Assembly: GCA_963741305.1 (NCBI GenBank)
Contig: CAVUHL010000003.1
Span: 7,316,001-7,380,000, forward strand
DNA: 64,000 bases
Source: DATMER01 sp963741305
GTDB lineage: Bacteria > Acidobacteriota > Thermoanaerobaculia > Multivoradales > UBA5704
Reading direction: 5' to 3'
The notes beneath the pieces are model-generated. The model was not told where the DNA came from. It did no database searches and worked only from the letters and a program-made list of their open reading frames with translations. This document shows, piece by piece, positions 55,001 through 63,696 of this stretch (position 1 is its first letter; each line of letters starts with the position of its first letter). The position numbers and the translations under genes were made by a program.

Positions 55001-56099
55001 CGGCCAGCATGACGAAGCTCTGGCCTGGGCGAAAAACGGGTTGCGGATTAACCACAGGAAAGGTAACCAACGCGGGGTCGCCACTGCCCTCGTTCAATTC
55101 GCCAGTATTCTCCTGGCAGCAGGTCGCTACAACGAGGCCGATGACCTCTATGACTTGGCCCTCGCCGCCGCCTGCCAAACTGGGGATAAGGAACTGGAGG
55201 GAATAATCCTCCAGAATCAGGGAAGCCTTGCCAACGATCGCCTTCAACTTGAGCGCGCCAGCCGCCTCTATCAGGAGGCGCTCAAACGCTATCGGGAGTC
55301 GGACGACTACCAAGGCGTGATGCGGACCTACAACAGCTTAGGTGTGATCGAGCTTAAGGCAGGCCGCATAGCGGAGGCGCGAGCGTGGCACGAGAAATCG
55401 CGCGAGTTGGCTGTGCGGTTGAAGGATCAACCCAGCCTCGGTGCCGCTGCGCATAACATCGCCATCGCTTGGCGAGAGGAGGGCGAAGCCGCTCGCGCGC
55501 AGGGCGACGAGATCACCGCCCAGCGGTACTTCGAGAAAGCCCGACGCTCTGTGGAGGAAAGTCTGCGAGTCAAGCAGAGTTACGATAACAAGCCGAGTGA
55601 AGCTCTTGGATGGAGCCAGCTCGCAATGATCCTTCTCAGCCTCGGCGATCTCGCCGCCGCTGAGCGCCACACCAACGAAGCCCTCCAGGTCCGCGAAGCC
55701 CTCGGCCTCAAGGAAGCTTGGAGGAACTACGACACCCTCTTCGAGATCGCCCAGGCCCGCAGCGACCACGCCGCCGCCACAGAGTGGGCGCGGAAGCGCG
55801 ATTACCTGTACGCCGAGATCAGCCTCCGCGCCGGTAGCCTGCCCCCCGAGATGCTCAAAGGTCTGCAAGCCCTTACCAATGCCTGTGCCCAGGCCGGCTT
55901 CAGGAATGGCGGCTTCGGCCCCGCCGAGGAAGAGGCGCTTGCCCACTTCGACCGGATGCCAGCCCCCCTCTCAGACTTTGCCGCCTTTCTCCGCAAGATC
56001 GCCGCAGGGCAGGTGGCGCCGATTCCCGATGGGTTACCGGAGGAGCTTCGGGAGTGGTTGGAGGGGTTGGTGGAGGAGATCCGGGAAGCTCAGGGTTGA
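52074..56099 (+). CDS. CHAT/NB-ARC/TPR protein, paralogue 3, with C-terminal extension
   Basis: At 1,341 residues this is the longest of the five, beginning 23 bp after paralogue 2 (MNELRVLLAVADSGGY). CHAT His226 and Cys277, Walker A Lys446 and Walker B are intact. A four-residue insertion sits in the linker E-V-P-E-T-P-E-L-T-K-P-R. After the TPRs a further module of about 85 residues starts L-P-P-E-M-L-K-G-L-Q-A-L and ends P-D-G-L-P-E-E-L-R-E-W-L-E-G-L-V; the other four lack it. I recall similar tails in other CHAT/TPR proteins, so this copy may keep the ancestral C-terminus. Confidence 0.88.
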   Translation: MNELRVLLAVADSGGYSVQIADADGNVGVEVPFTPSLAEDDYEDLRWYLEDYMDLPDGGAVVRAQRIELELERWGREFYDALFSAADYRALLSQLLAGPEPRRLTIVTKDPKLLRLPWELVADDAGSLAQRVSVRRQLEVPETPELTKPRPAQLPLQILYIVSRPANAGFIDPRFTAKALLDALEPLGADVQVEMCRPPTLEQMEEMLCLRQEAGDPFDIVHFDGHGDFSKEKQVGELYFEEPADAFGRAATDPVSAIALGALLSRHDISLVVLEACRTATVGPTTVFGSVALQLIDAGVGSVLAMSHAVHVEATRLLMEGFYRELVRGTTIDQALSAARTALRDNSARWLKAGPDGRAIELRDWFLPHLYHRAADDPLVPPRTYPRAESSARAGFRRPATGEEVGAFPPPPQFGFRGRAWELYELERRLQASRGLVLHAMGGMGKTALATEAAHWWTRSGLFRDGACFLSFEQFMSADRAVQVLGNYLVGPQFEQLPAIEQRRRAIELFQQNAVLLVWDNFESTLPQFNDGAAGLASPYTADERRRLAELFYDLTEGSGNSCLLVTCRPGDTGLPGAQRYELQGLARADSLWLLASILEREGLTLTDPRLSRERLDPLLNDLADHPLSLELVGPHLRSLTPEEIMADFGKRLVEFRQEALEERNQSLLASLEFSLRHLSPAAREALPWLGLFSGGVFEAMLLEVSHLAPEVWEPIRQELQGIALLRTEADIRITGRPFLRFHPTLASTTADRTLVQNPEIRQRFIVNYDLLTQTLDSALSGSQSHYALKVLNREEANYRTAVQWSLADQKLTEAAGIGGTLLRYLEISGRLREREAWVQLLKGALGQNGFTEDAAIYEREHSWELLRQGDLQSAIDQLQTLIERLRHTTEFNPAFQLARTIQMQGRMLTETGSPAQAISVLREAIGHWEMLIEKAGRLPWEEFLTSHEPDPAGGASELDNLSVTMGDLANALSRAGQHDEALAWAKNGLRINHRKGNQRGVATALVQFASILLAAGRYNEADDLYDLALAAACQTGDKELEGIILQNQGSLANDRLQLERASRLYQEALKRYRESDDYQGVMRTYNSLGVIELKAGRIAEARAWHEKSRELAVRLKDQPSLGAAAHNIAIAWREEGEAARAQGDEITAQRYFEKARRSVEESLRVKQSYDNKPSEALGWSQLAMILLSLGDLAAAERHTNEALQVREALGLKEAWRNYDTLFEIAQARSDHAAATEWARKRDYLYAEISLRAGSLPPEMLKGLQALTNACAQAGFRNGGFGPAEEEALAHFDRMPAPLSDFAAFLRKIAAGQVAPIPDGLPEELREWLEGLVEEIREAQG

Positions 56100-56162
56100 G
56101 AGCGTGAGCGCGATGAAATGGGAATTCGTCGAGCAACCGCGAACCCGTCTGAAGGGCCCCTC

Positions 56163-59100
56163 ATGAACGAACTCCGCGTCCTCTTCGAAGCCGCTGCTGA
56201 CCAGGGCTACCGCGCTCAGCTCACCGACGCAAGAGGCGGCCGGCTCGGTGTCGAGGTCCCGTTCACGCCTTTCCTCACGGAGGATGATCACGAGGATTTG
56301 CGCTGGTATCTGGAAGACTACATGGACCTACCTGATGGCGGGGCAGTCGTCCGGGCGCAGCGCGTCGAACGGGAGCTCGAGCAGTGGGGCCGCCAACTCT
56401 ACGATGCCCTGTTCTCGGTAGCGGACAACCGTGTTGTCCTGAGTCTGCTTCTCGCCGGTCCGGAGCCGCGTCGGCTGACCATCGTCACCAAGGATCCGGA
56501 ACTGCTGCGGTTGCCGTGGGAGCTCATTGCCGATGACAAGGGGAGCCTCCCTCAACGGTTGTCGGTGCGCCGTCAGATGAAGGAGCTGAAAGAGAGTAAG
56601 CCGCGCCCGGCACAGCTCCCGCTGCGCATCCTCTACATCGTCAGCAGGCCTTCCAATGCAGGCTTCATCGATCCACGGTTCACGGCGAAGGCGCTCTTGG
56701 ATGCCCTCGAACCGCTCGGTGCCGACGTACAGGTGGAATTCTGCCGGCCGCCCACTCTAGAGAAAATGGAGGAGATGCTATGCCTCCGGCAGGAGGCCGG
56801 CGATCCCTTCGACATCGTTCACTTCGACGGCCACGGCACTTTCTCGAAGGAGAAGCAGGTCGGCGAGCTCTACTTTGAGGAGCCTGCCGACGCCTTCGGG
56901 AGAGCCGCGACCGACCTCGTCTCGGCCGTTGCTCTCGGCGCTCTTCTGTCGCGCCATGCCATCCCGCTCGTCATCCTCGAAGCGTGCCGCACCGCCACTG
57001 TCGGGCCGAGCACAGTTTTCGGCTCCGTCGCACCGAACCTGATCGACGCGGGGGTGGGGAGTGTGCTGGCGATGAGCTACGCGGTTCACGTCGAAGCCAC
57101 CCGGCTACTGATGGATTGTTTCTATGGCGAGCTAGTCCGCGGCGCCACCCTTGATCAGGCCGTGTCCGCGGCCCGGACGGCGCTGCGAGACAACCGTGCG
57201 CGCTGGCTCAAGGCCGGCCCAGATGGGCGCACAATTGAGCTGCGGGATTGGTTCCTGCCGCATCTCTATCAGAGAGCCGCGGTTGGCGCGCTCGTTCCAT
57301 CCAGGGAAGCCCATCCCAGAGCTGAGGGGACCGCCAGCGCTACTTTCCGCCGCCCGGCCACAGGCGAAGAAGCCGGCGCCTTTCCCCCCCATCCTCAGTT
57401 TGGTTTCCGGGGCCGAGCTTGGGAGTTACACCTCTTGGAACGACGGTTCCAGGCAGCGCGCGGCCTCGTGTTGTACGCCATGGGTGGCATGGGTAAGACC
57501 GCTCTCGCCACCGAGGCCGCGCATTGGTGGACGCGCAGCGGCCTGTTCCGCGACGGTGCGTGCTTCCTGAGCTTCGAGCAGTTCATGAGCGCAGACCGGG
57601 TGGTGCAGGTGCTCGGCACTTATCTCGCCGGGCCGACCTTCGAGCAACTTCCTGCCGTCGAGCAGCGCCGCCGCGCCATCGAGCTGTTCCGGCAGAGCTC
57701 TGTGCTCCTGGTCTGGGACAACTTTGAGAGCGTCCTGCCGCAGTTCAACGCTGGCGCCGACGGTCATCCTAGCTTCTATATTACCGACGAACGCCACCGC
57801 CTCGCCGAGCTGTCCCGCGACCTCACCAAAGGACTCGGAAAAGGCCGTCTCCTCGTCACCTGCCGTCCCGGAGAAACTGGGCTCTCCGGCGTGCAGCAGT
57901 ACGAGCTCCAGGGCCTAGCCCGAGCCGACAGCCTGTGGCTCCTCGCGAACATCTTGGGACGCGAAGGCCTTACTCTTGCCGATGTCGAGTTGAGCCGTGA
58001 AAATCTCGATCCGTTGTTGCGCGACTTGGACGATCATCCTCTCTCGTTGGAACTGGTCGGCCCCCATCTGCGCACCATGGCCCCCGAGGATATCCGTGCC
58101 GATTTCGGCAAGCTCCTCGCGACATTCCAACAAGATACGCCCGAGGAAAGGAACCAATCCCTCCTTGCCTCCCTGGAATTCTCCCGCCGCCACCTGAGCC
58201 CAGCCGCCCGCGAAGCCCTTCGCTGGCTCGGCCTCTTCCGCGGCGGGGTGTTCGAGAAGCTACTGCTCGACGTGAGTCGGCTCGCTCTGGAGTCCTGGGA
58301 ACCGATCCGGCGGGAACTCGAGCGTATTGCCCTTCTGCGCACGAAAGACGATCTCCAGCTCAATAACCGCCCCTTCCTGCGCTTCCATCCCACCCTCGCC
58401 TACGCCGTCACCGACTCCACCCTCACGCAAAACCTGGCGATCCGACTGCGCTTTTTCGCCGTCTATCGGGCCTTCGGGCGAGCGCTGGACAAGGGCCTGA
58501 AGGGCTCTCAATCGCGCACCGCGTTGGAAGTACTAAGCCGCGAGGAGGCCAACTACCGCACCGCCGTCCAGTGGGCCGTGGCCGATCAGCAACCCCGGGT
58601 TGCCGCGGAGATGGGCGGCACGTTCTCCTTCTATCTCCAGATGTCAGGCCGCCTACGCAATAACGATGCATGGGTGCAATGGCTAAAAGATGCAATAGTC
58701 CGGCCGGGCTTCACGGATGAAGCCGCCGGCTATGAGCGGGAGTACGCCTGGACGCGCTTTACACAGAACGATCCGCAGGGCGCGGTGGAGCAGCTCCAAA
58801 CTCTCATCGAGCGACTTCGCCGCACGACTGAGTTTGATCCGACAATTCAGTTGGCGCTGGCGACCACCATGTTGGGCAGGGTGCTGGACCACTCTGGCGC
58901 TTCCGCGCAAGCCATTCCCATCCTGCGGGAAGCTATGAGCCACTTGGAGGCTCTTGTGGAGAAAGCGGGAGGCCGTACTTGGGAAGAGCTTTTGACCTCG
59001 CCCGACCACGCGAAGGCTGTGGCCGAGTTGGGCAATCTCGCCGCAACGATGGGAGATCTGGCCAATGCGCTGCGCAGGGCCGGCCGGCACGATGAGGCTC

Positions 59101-59933
59101 TGGCCGTGGCGGAAAAGACTCTGGGAATTAGCGAGCGGCTGGGACGCGAGGTCGCCGTGGGACACTTTATGTGCGCAGCTACTCTCATGGATATAGGGCG
59201 CTACAACGAAGCCGATGCCCGGTACGACACGGCGCTCGCCGTCGCTCGCCGAGCTGGGGACAAGGAGTTGGAGGGAGGGACCCTCCAGCATCAGGGAATC
59301 CTTGCTGGCAAGCGCAACCAACTCGAGCGCGCTAGCCGACTCTACCAGAGAGCACTTGAGCTCTTTCAGGAGACGGGCGATTACCATGGCATCATGCAGA
59401 CCTGCAACCTCCTCGGTGTCATCGAAAAGAAAGCTGGCCGGCTTGCTGAGGCGCGAGCATGGTTCGAGAAATCGCGCGAACTGGCCGTGCGATTGGAGGA
59501 TCAGCCCGGCCTCGGTCAAGCTGCCCACAATATCGGTATCGTTTGGCAACACGAAGGCGAAGCCGCCCGCGAGCGGGGCGACGAGCCCGCCGCCCGGAGG
59601 AGTTTCGAGGAAGCGCGCCACTCTGTGGAGGAAAGCCTGCAAATCTCGCAGGCTCAGAAAGACAAGCCACATGAAGCCGCCTCGTGGAGCCAGCTCGCAC
59701 AGATACACCTACACCTCGGCGACCTCGCTGCCGCCGAGCGCCACTCCCATGAGGCTCGGGAGATCCACGAATCCCTAGGGCTCAAGGAAGCTTTGTGGGA
59801 CTACAACAACCTATTAGAAACCGCCAAAGCCCGTGGCGACCTCACCGCTGCCGCCGAGTGGGCCAAGAAGCGCGATGACCTACAAGCCGAGGTCAAGCGC
59901 CGCGCCGGAGGAACCGCACCCCACCATGAATGA
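56163..59933 (+). CDS. CHAT/NB-ARC/TPR protein, paralogue 4
   Basis: This 1,256-residue protein starts MNELRVLFEAAADQGY; the ATG at 56163 is chosen by alignment with its siblings, although the frame opens at 56118. CHAT His224 and Cys275 and Walker A Lys445 are intact. Local differences include L-V-L-Y-A-M-G-G-M-G-K-T, M-S-Y-A-V-H-V-E (Tyr for His near the end of CHAT) and a diverged first TPR segment (L-R-N-N-D-A-W-V-Q). The 63-bp gap before it, the largest in the array, follows the extended paralogue 3 and could hold a promoter, but I see no consensus. Its last codons overlap the start of paralogue 5. Confidence 0.88.
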   Translation: MNELRVLFEAAADQGYRAQLTDARGGRLGVEVPFTPFLTEDDHEDLRWYLEDYMDLPDGGAVVRAQRVERELEQWGRQLYDALFSVADNRVVLSLLLAGPEPRRLTIVTKDPELLRLPWELIADDKGSLPQRLSVRRQMKELKESKPRPAQLPLRILYIVSRPSNAGFIDPRFTAKALLDALEPLGADVQVEFCRPPTLEKMEEMLCLRQEAGDPFDIVHFDGHGTFSKEKQVGELYFEEPADAFGRAATDLVSAVALGALLSRHAIPLVILEACRTATVGPSTVFGSVAPNLIDAGVGSVLAMSYAVHVEATRLLMDCFYGELVRGATLDQAVSAARTALRDNRARWLKAGPDGRTIELRDWFLPHLYQRAAVGALVPSREAHPRAEGTASATFRRPATGEEAGAFPPHPQFGFRGRAWELHLLERRFQAARGLVLYAMGGMGKTALATEAAHWWTRSGLFRDGACFLSFEQFMSADRVVQVLGTYLAGPTFEQLPAVEQRRRAIELFRQSSVLLVWDNFESVLPQFNAGADGHPSFYITDERHRLAELSRDLTKGLGKGRLLVTCRPGETGLSGVQQYELQGLARADSLWLLANILGREGLTLADVELSRENLDPLLRDLDDHPLSLELVGPHLRTMAPEDIRADFGKLLATFQQDTPEERNQSLLASLEFSRRHLSPAAREALRWLGLFRGGVFEKLLLDVSRLALESWEPIRRELERIALLRTKDDLQLNNRPFLRFHPTLAYAVTDSTLTQNLAIRLRFFAVYRAFGRALDKGLKGSQSRTALEVLSREEANYRTAVQWAVADQQPRVAAEMGGTFSFYLQMSGRLRNNDAWVQWLKDAIVRPGFTDEAAGYEREYAWTRFTQNDPQGAVEQLQTLIERLRRTTEFDPTIQLALATTMLGRVLDHSGASAQAIPILREAMSHLEALVEKAGGRTWEELLTSPDHAKAVAELGNLAATMGDLANALRRAGRHDEALAVAEKTLGISERLGREVAVGHFMCAATLMDIGRYNEADARYDTALAVARRAGDKELEGGTLQHQGILAGKRNQLERASRLYQRALELFQETGDYHGIMQTCNLLGVIEKKAGRLAEARAWFEKSRELAVRLEDQPGLGQAAHNIGIVWQHEGEAARERGDEPAARRSFEEARHSVEESLQISQAQKDKPHEAASWSQLAQIHLHLGDLAAAERHSHEAREIHESLGLKEALWDYNNLLETAKARGDLTAAAEWAKKRDDLQAEVKRRAGGTAPHHE

Positions 59934-62900
59934 GCTCCATGTCCTCTTCACTGCCGACGCAGACACGGGCTACCGCGCCCGGCTCGCCGATGCTGGCGGC
60001 AATGCCGGCGTCGAGGTTCTGTTCACACAGTTCCTCACAGAGGACGATTACGAGGACCTGCGCTGGTATCTGGAGGACTACATGGACCTGCCCGATGGCG
60101 GAGCGATCGTCCGGGCACAGCGCATCGAACGGGAGCTCGATAGGTGGGGTCGCCAACTCTACGATACTCTGTTCTCGGCAGCAAACAATCGCGCTCTCCT
60201 GAACCAGCTTTTCGCGGGTCCGGAGCCGCGCCGGCTGACCATTGTCACCAAGGATCCAGAACTGCTTCGGTTGCCTTGGGAGCTCATGGCCGATGATACG
60301 GGAAGCCTAGCGCAACGGTTGTCGGTGCGCCGTCAGTTGGAGGAGCCGAAAGAGAGCAAGCCGCGACCGGCGAAGCTCCCTCTACGCATCCTCTACATCG
60401 TCAGCCGACCGTCCAATGCGGGCTTCATCGATCCGCGGTTCACGGCAAAGGCGCTCATGGATTCCCTCAAACCGCTCGGTGCCGACGTACAGGTGGAATT
60501 CTGCCGGCCGCCTACCCTGGAGCAGATGGAGGAGATTCTATACCTCCGGCAGGAGGCTGGCGATTTCTTCGATATCGTTCACTTCGATGGTCACGGCAAT
60601 TTCTCGAAGGAGAAGCAGGTCGGTGAACTCTACTTTGAGGAGCCTGCCGACGCCTTCGGGAGAGCCGCGAACGACCCCGTCTCGGCCAATGTCCTCGGCA
60701 CTCTTCTGTCGCGCCATGCCATCCCGCTCGTCATTCTCGAAGCGTGCCGTACCGCCACAGTCGGGCCGAACACAGTTTTCGGCTCCGTTGCACTGCACTT
60801 GATCGACGCGGGGGTGGGGAGCGTGCTGGCGATGAGCCACGCGGTCCACGTCGAAGCTACCCGGCTGCTTATGGATCGTTTCTATGGCGAGCTTGTCCGT
60901 GGCGCCACCATTGATCAGGCCGTGTCCGCGGCCCGGAAGGCGCTGCGGGACAATCCCGCGCGCTGGCTCAAAGCCGGTCCAGATGGGCGCACGATTGAGC
61001 TGCAGGATTGGTTCCTGCCGCATCTCTATCATCGCGCCGCGGATGAGGCGCTCGTTCCATCCAATCTCCATTCCACCGAAGGGACCGTCAACGCTGCTTT
61101 CCGCCGCTTAGCCGCCCGCGAAGAAGCTGGCGCCTTTCCACCCCCGCCGCAGTTTGGCTTTCGGGGCCGCGCTCGGGAGTTGCACGTGTTGGAGCGCCGA
61201 TTCCGGGAAAAGCGTGGACTCGTGCTGCACGCCATGGGCGGCATGGGCAAGACCGCGCTCGCCACCGAGGCCGCGCATTGGTGGACGCGCAGCGGCCTGT
61301 TCCCCGATGGTGCGTGCTTCTTGACCTTCGAGCAATTCATGAGCGCCGACCGAGTGGTGCAGGTGCTTGGCACCTATCTCGACGGGCCGCAATTCGAGCA
61401 ACTTCCCGCCAGCGAGCAGCGCCGCCGCGCCATTGAGCTGTTCCGGCAGGAGTCCGTGCTCGTGGTTTGGGACAACTTCGAGAGCGTCCTACCGCAGTTT
61501 AACTCCGGCGCAGCCAGCCAAGCCAGCCTCTACACGACCGACGAACGCCACCGCCTCGCCGACCTGTTCCGCGACCTCACCGACGGACCAGGGAAAGGCT
61601 GCCTCCTCGTCACCTGCCGCCCTGGAAGATCCGGGCTTCCCGGCGCGCAGCGGTACGAGTTGGAAGGCTTGGCCCGCGCTGACAGCCTGTGGCTTCTCGC
61701 AAGCATTCTGGAGCGCAAGAGCCTCACCCTCGCGGATCCCCGGCTGAGTCGAGAAAATCTCGATCCGCTGCTGCGAGACCTGGCCGATCATCCGCTCTCG
61801 TTGGAGCTGGTCTGTCCCCATCTGTGCACCATGACACCCGAGGAGATCGGCGCCGACTTCGGCCGGCTCCTCGCGGAATTCACGCAAGAGGCTCCCGAGC
61901 AGAGGAACCAATCCCTCCTCGCCTCCCTGGAATTCTCCCGCCGCCACCTGAGCCCCGCCGCCCGCGAAGCCCTGCCCTGGCTCGGCCTCTTCAGCGGTGG
62001 AGTATTAGAGGACAACCTGCTCGACGTAAGCCGACTCACGCCGGAGGCCTTGGAGCCCATTCGGCGGGAACTCGAAGGTATCGCCCTCCTACGTACGGAA
62101 AACGATCTCCTGCTTAGTGCCCGTCCTTTCCTGCGTTTCCATCCCACCCTCGCTAGCGCCGCTGCCGATCCCACACTCGCGCAGAATCCGGAGATCCGGC
62201 AGCGCTTTATCAGCGTTTATCTTGCTCTCATGCAGGCGCTGGACAAGGCGCTGAACGGCTCGAGACCACACGCCGCGCTGGAAGTCTTGAGCTGCGAAGA
62301 AGCGAACTGCCGCACTGCCGTCCGGTGGGCTTTGACCGATCACCAACTTCCGGCCGCTGCGGCAATTAGCCATATGCTCTGCACTTACTTGATAAGATCA
62401 GGTCGTCTTCGCGAACGCGATGCTTGGGTACAATGGCTGAAGGATGCGATGGCCCGTCAGGGCTTCACGTCAGAAGCTGCAGCTTATGAGCGGGAGCACG
62501 CTTGGACACGCTTCGCCCAGGGCGATCAGCAGGGCGCGGTGGAGCAGCTTCAGGCCCTCGTCAAGCGCCTCCGCTACGCTACCGAGTTCGATCCCGCTTT
62601 TCAATTGGCGGCGGCGATCGAGATGTTAGGCCGAGTCCGATACCACTCAGGCGACTATGAGCAAGCCATTCCCATCTTGCGGGAGGCCGTCCGCCACTGG
62701 GAAGCACTGGTGGAGGCGGCAGAAGGTCAGGCCTGGGAAGAGCTCTTGGCCTCGCCCGGCTACTCGAAGGATAGAGCGAAGTTGAACAATCTTTCTGCAT
62801 CGATGGGTGATCTGGCTAATGCACTGAGCGGCGCGGGCCGGCATGTCGAGGCTCTAGCCGTGGCGGAAAAGTCGCTGCGGGTTGCCGAATGGATAGGCAA

Positions 62901-63693
62901 CCACTGCGAAGTCGCTACCGTGCACGGGCAATGCGCCAGATTCCTTATGGTCGCAGGTCGCTACGACGAAGCCGATGCCCGTTACAACCTGTCTCTCGCC
63001 GCCACCCGCCAAGCTGGGGACAAGAGAGCAGAAGGAATAACTCTCCAGCATCAGGGAATCCTTGCTGACGTTTGCCTCCAATTTGAGCGCGCCAGCCGCC
63101 TGTACCAGCAGGCGCTCAAACTCTTTCAGGAGGCGGACGATCACCATGGCATTATGGAGACCTGCAACCTTCTCGGTGTGGTCGAACAGAAAGCCTTCCG
63201 GTTGGCCGAAGCGCGAGCTTGGTACGAGAAATCGCGCGAACTGGCGGTTCAGTTGAAGGATCAGCCCGGCCTCGGCCAAGCCCTCCAGAACATCGGTATT
63301 GTCTGGCAACATGAAGGTGAAGATGCTCGCGAGCGGGGCGACGAGCCCACCGCCCAGCGATGCTTCGAGGAAGCTCGCCGCTCTGTAGAGGAAAGCCTGC
63401 GAGTCGCACAGGCACGGAACAACAAGCCGGATGAAGCCGCTGCAGTGGGCCAACTCTCAAGAATCTACCTTCGCTGCAGCGACTTCACCGCTGCCGAGCG
63501 TTACGCCCACGAAAGCCGCGAGATCTGCGAAGCCCTCGGCCTCAAGGAGGCTTGGAAAGCCTATCATACCCTCTCTCAAATCGCTCAAGCCCGCGACGAC
63601 CCCGGCGCTGTTACCGAGTGGGCCAAGAAGCGCGATGACCTGCTCGCCGACCTAGCGTATCGCGCGGCAGAAAGCGGCGATGTGTCCGCCTAG
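59926..63693 (+). CDS. CHAT/NB-ARC/TPR protein, paralogue 5
   Basis: This 1,255-residue protein starts MNELHVLFTADADTGY; its ATG lies eight bases inside the end of paralogue 4, so the two are translationally coupled. CHAT His223 and Cys274, Walker A Lys442, V-V-W-D-N-F and F-H-P-T-L are intact. In the GLPL-like region it has D-H-P-L-S-L-E-L-V-C-P-H-L-C where the siblings have V-G-P-H-L-R. The TPR half is diverged (for example I-S-H-M-L-C-T-Y-L-I-R-S-G-R and R-Y-H-S-G-D-Y-E-Q-A-I). It closes the array; its stop is three bases from the stop of the convergent gene at 63697. Confidence 0.88.
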   Translation: MNELHVLFTADADTGYRARLADAGGNAGVEVLFTQFLTEDDYEDLRWYLEDYMDLPDGGAIVRAQRIERELDRWGRQLYDTLFSAANNRALLNQLFAGPEPRRLTIVTKDPELLRLPWELMADDTGSLAQRLSVRRQLEEPKESKPRPAKLPLRILYIVSRPSNAGFIDPRFTAKALMDSLKPLGADVQVEFCRPPTLEQMEEILYLRQEAGDFFDIVHFDGHGNFSKEKQVGELYFEEPADAFGRAANDPVSANVLGTLLSRHAIPLVILEACRTATVGPNTVFGSVALHLIDAGVGSVLAMSHAVHVEATRLLMDRFYGELVRGATIDQAVSAARKALRDNPARWLKAGPDGRTIELQDWFLPHLYHRAADEALVPSNLHSTEGTVNAAFRRLAAREEAGAFPPPPQFGFRGRARELHVLERRFREKRGLVLHAMGGMGKTALATEAAHWWTRSGLFPDGACFLTFEQFMSADRVVQVLGTYLDGPQFEQLPASEQRRRAIELFRQESVLVVWDNFESVLPQFNSGAASQASLYTTDERHRLADLFRDLTDGPGKGCLLVTCRPGRSGLPGAQRYELEGLARADSLWLLASILERKSLTLADPRLSRENLDPLLRDLADHPLSLELVCPHLCTMTPEEIGADFGRLLAEFTQEAPEQRNQSLLASLEFSRRHLSPAAREALPWLGLFSGGVLEDNLLDVSRLTPEALEPIRRELEGIALLRTENDLLLSARPFLRFHPTLASAAADPTLAQNPEIRQRFISVYLALMQALDKALNGSRPHAALEVLSCEEANCRTAVRWALTDHQLPAAAAISHMLCTYLIRSGRLRERDAWVQWLKDAMARQGFTSEAAAYEREHAWTRFAQGDQQGAVEQLQALVKRLRYATEFDPAFQLAAAIEMLGRVRYHSGDYEQAIPILREAVRHWEALVEAAEGQAWEELLASPGYSKDRAKLNNLSASMGDLANALSGAGRHVEALAVAEKSLRVAEWIGNHCEVATVHGQCARFLMVAGRYDEADARYNLSLAATRQAGDKRAEGITLQHQGILADVCLQFERASRLYQQALKLFQEADDHHGIMETCNLLGVVEQKAFRLAEARAWYEKSRELAVQLKDQPGLGQALQNIGIVWQHEGEDARERGDEPTAQRCFEEARRSVEESLRVAQARNNKPDEAAAVGQLSRIYLRCSDFTAAERYAHESREICEALGLKEAWKAYHTLSQIAQARDDPGAVTEWAKKRDDLLADLAYRAAESGDVSA

Positions 63694-63696
63694 TGC

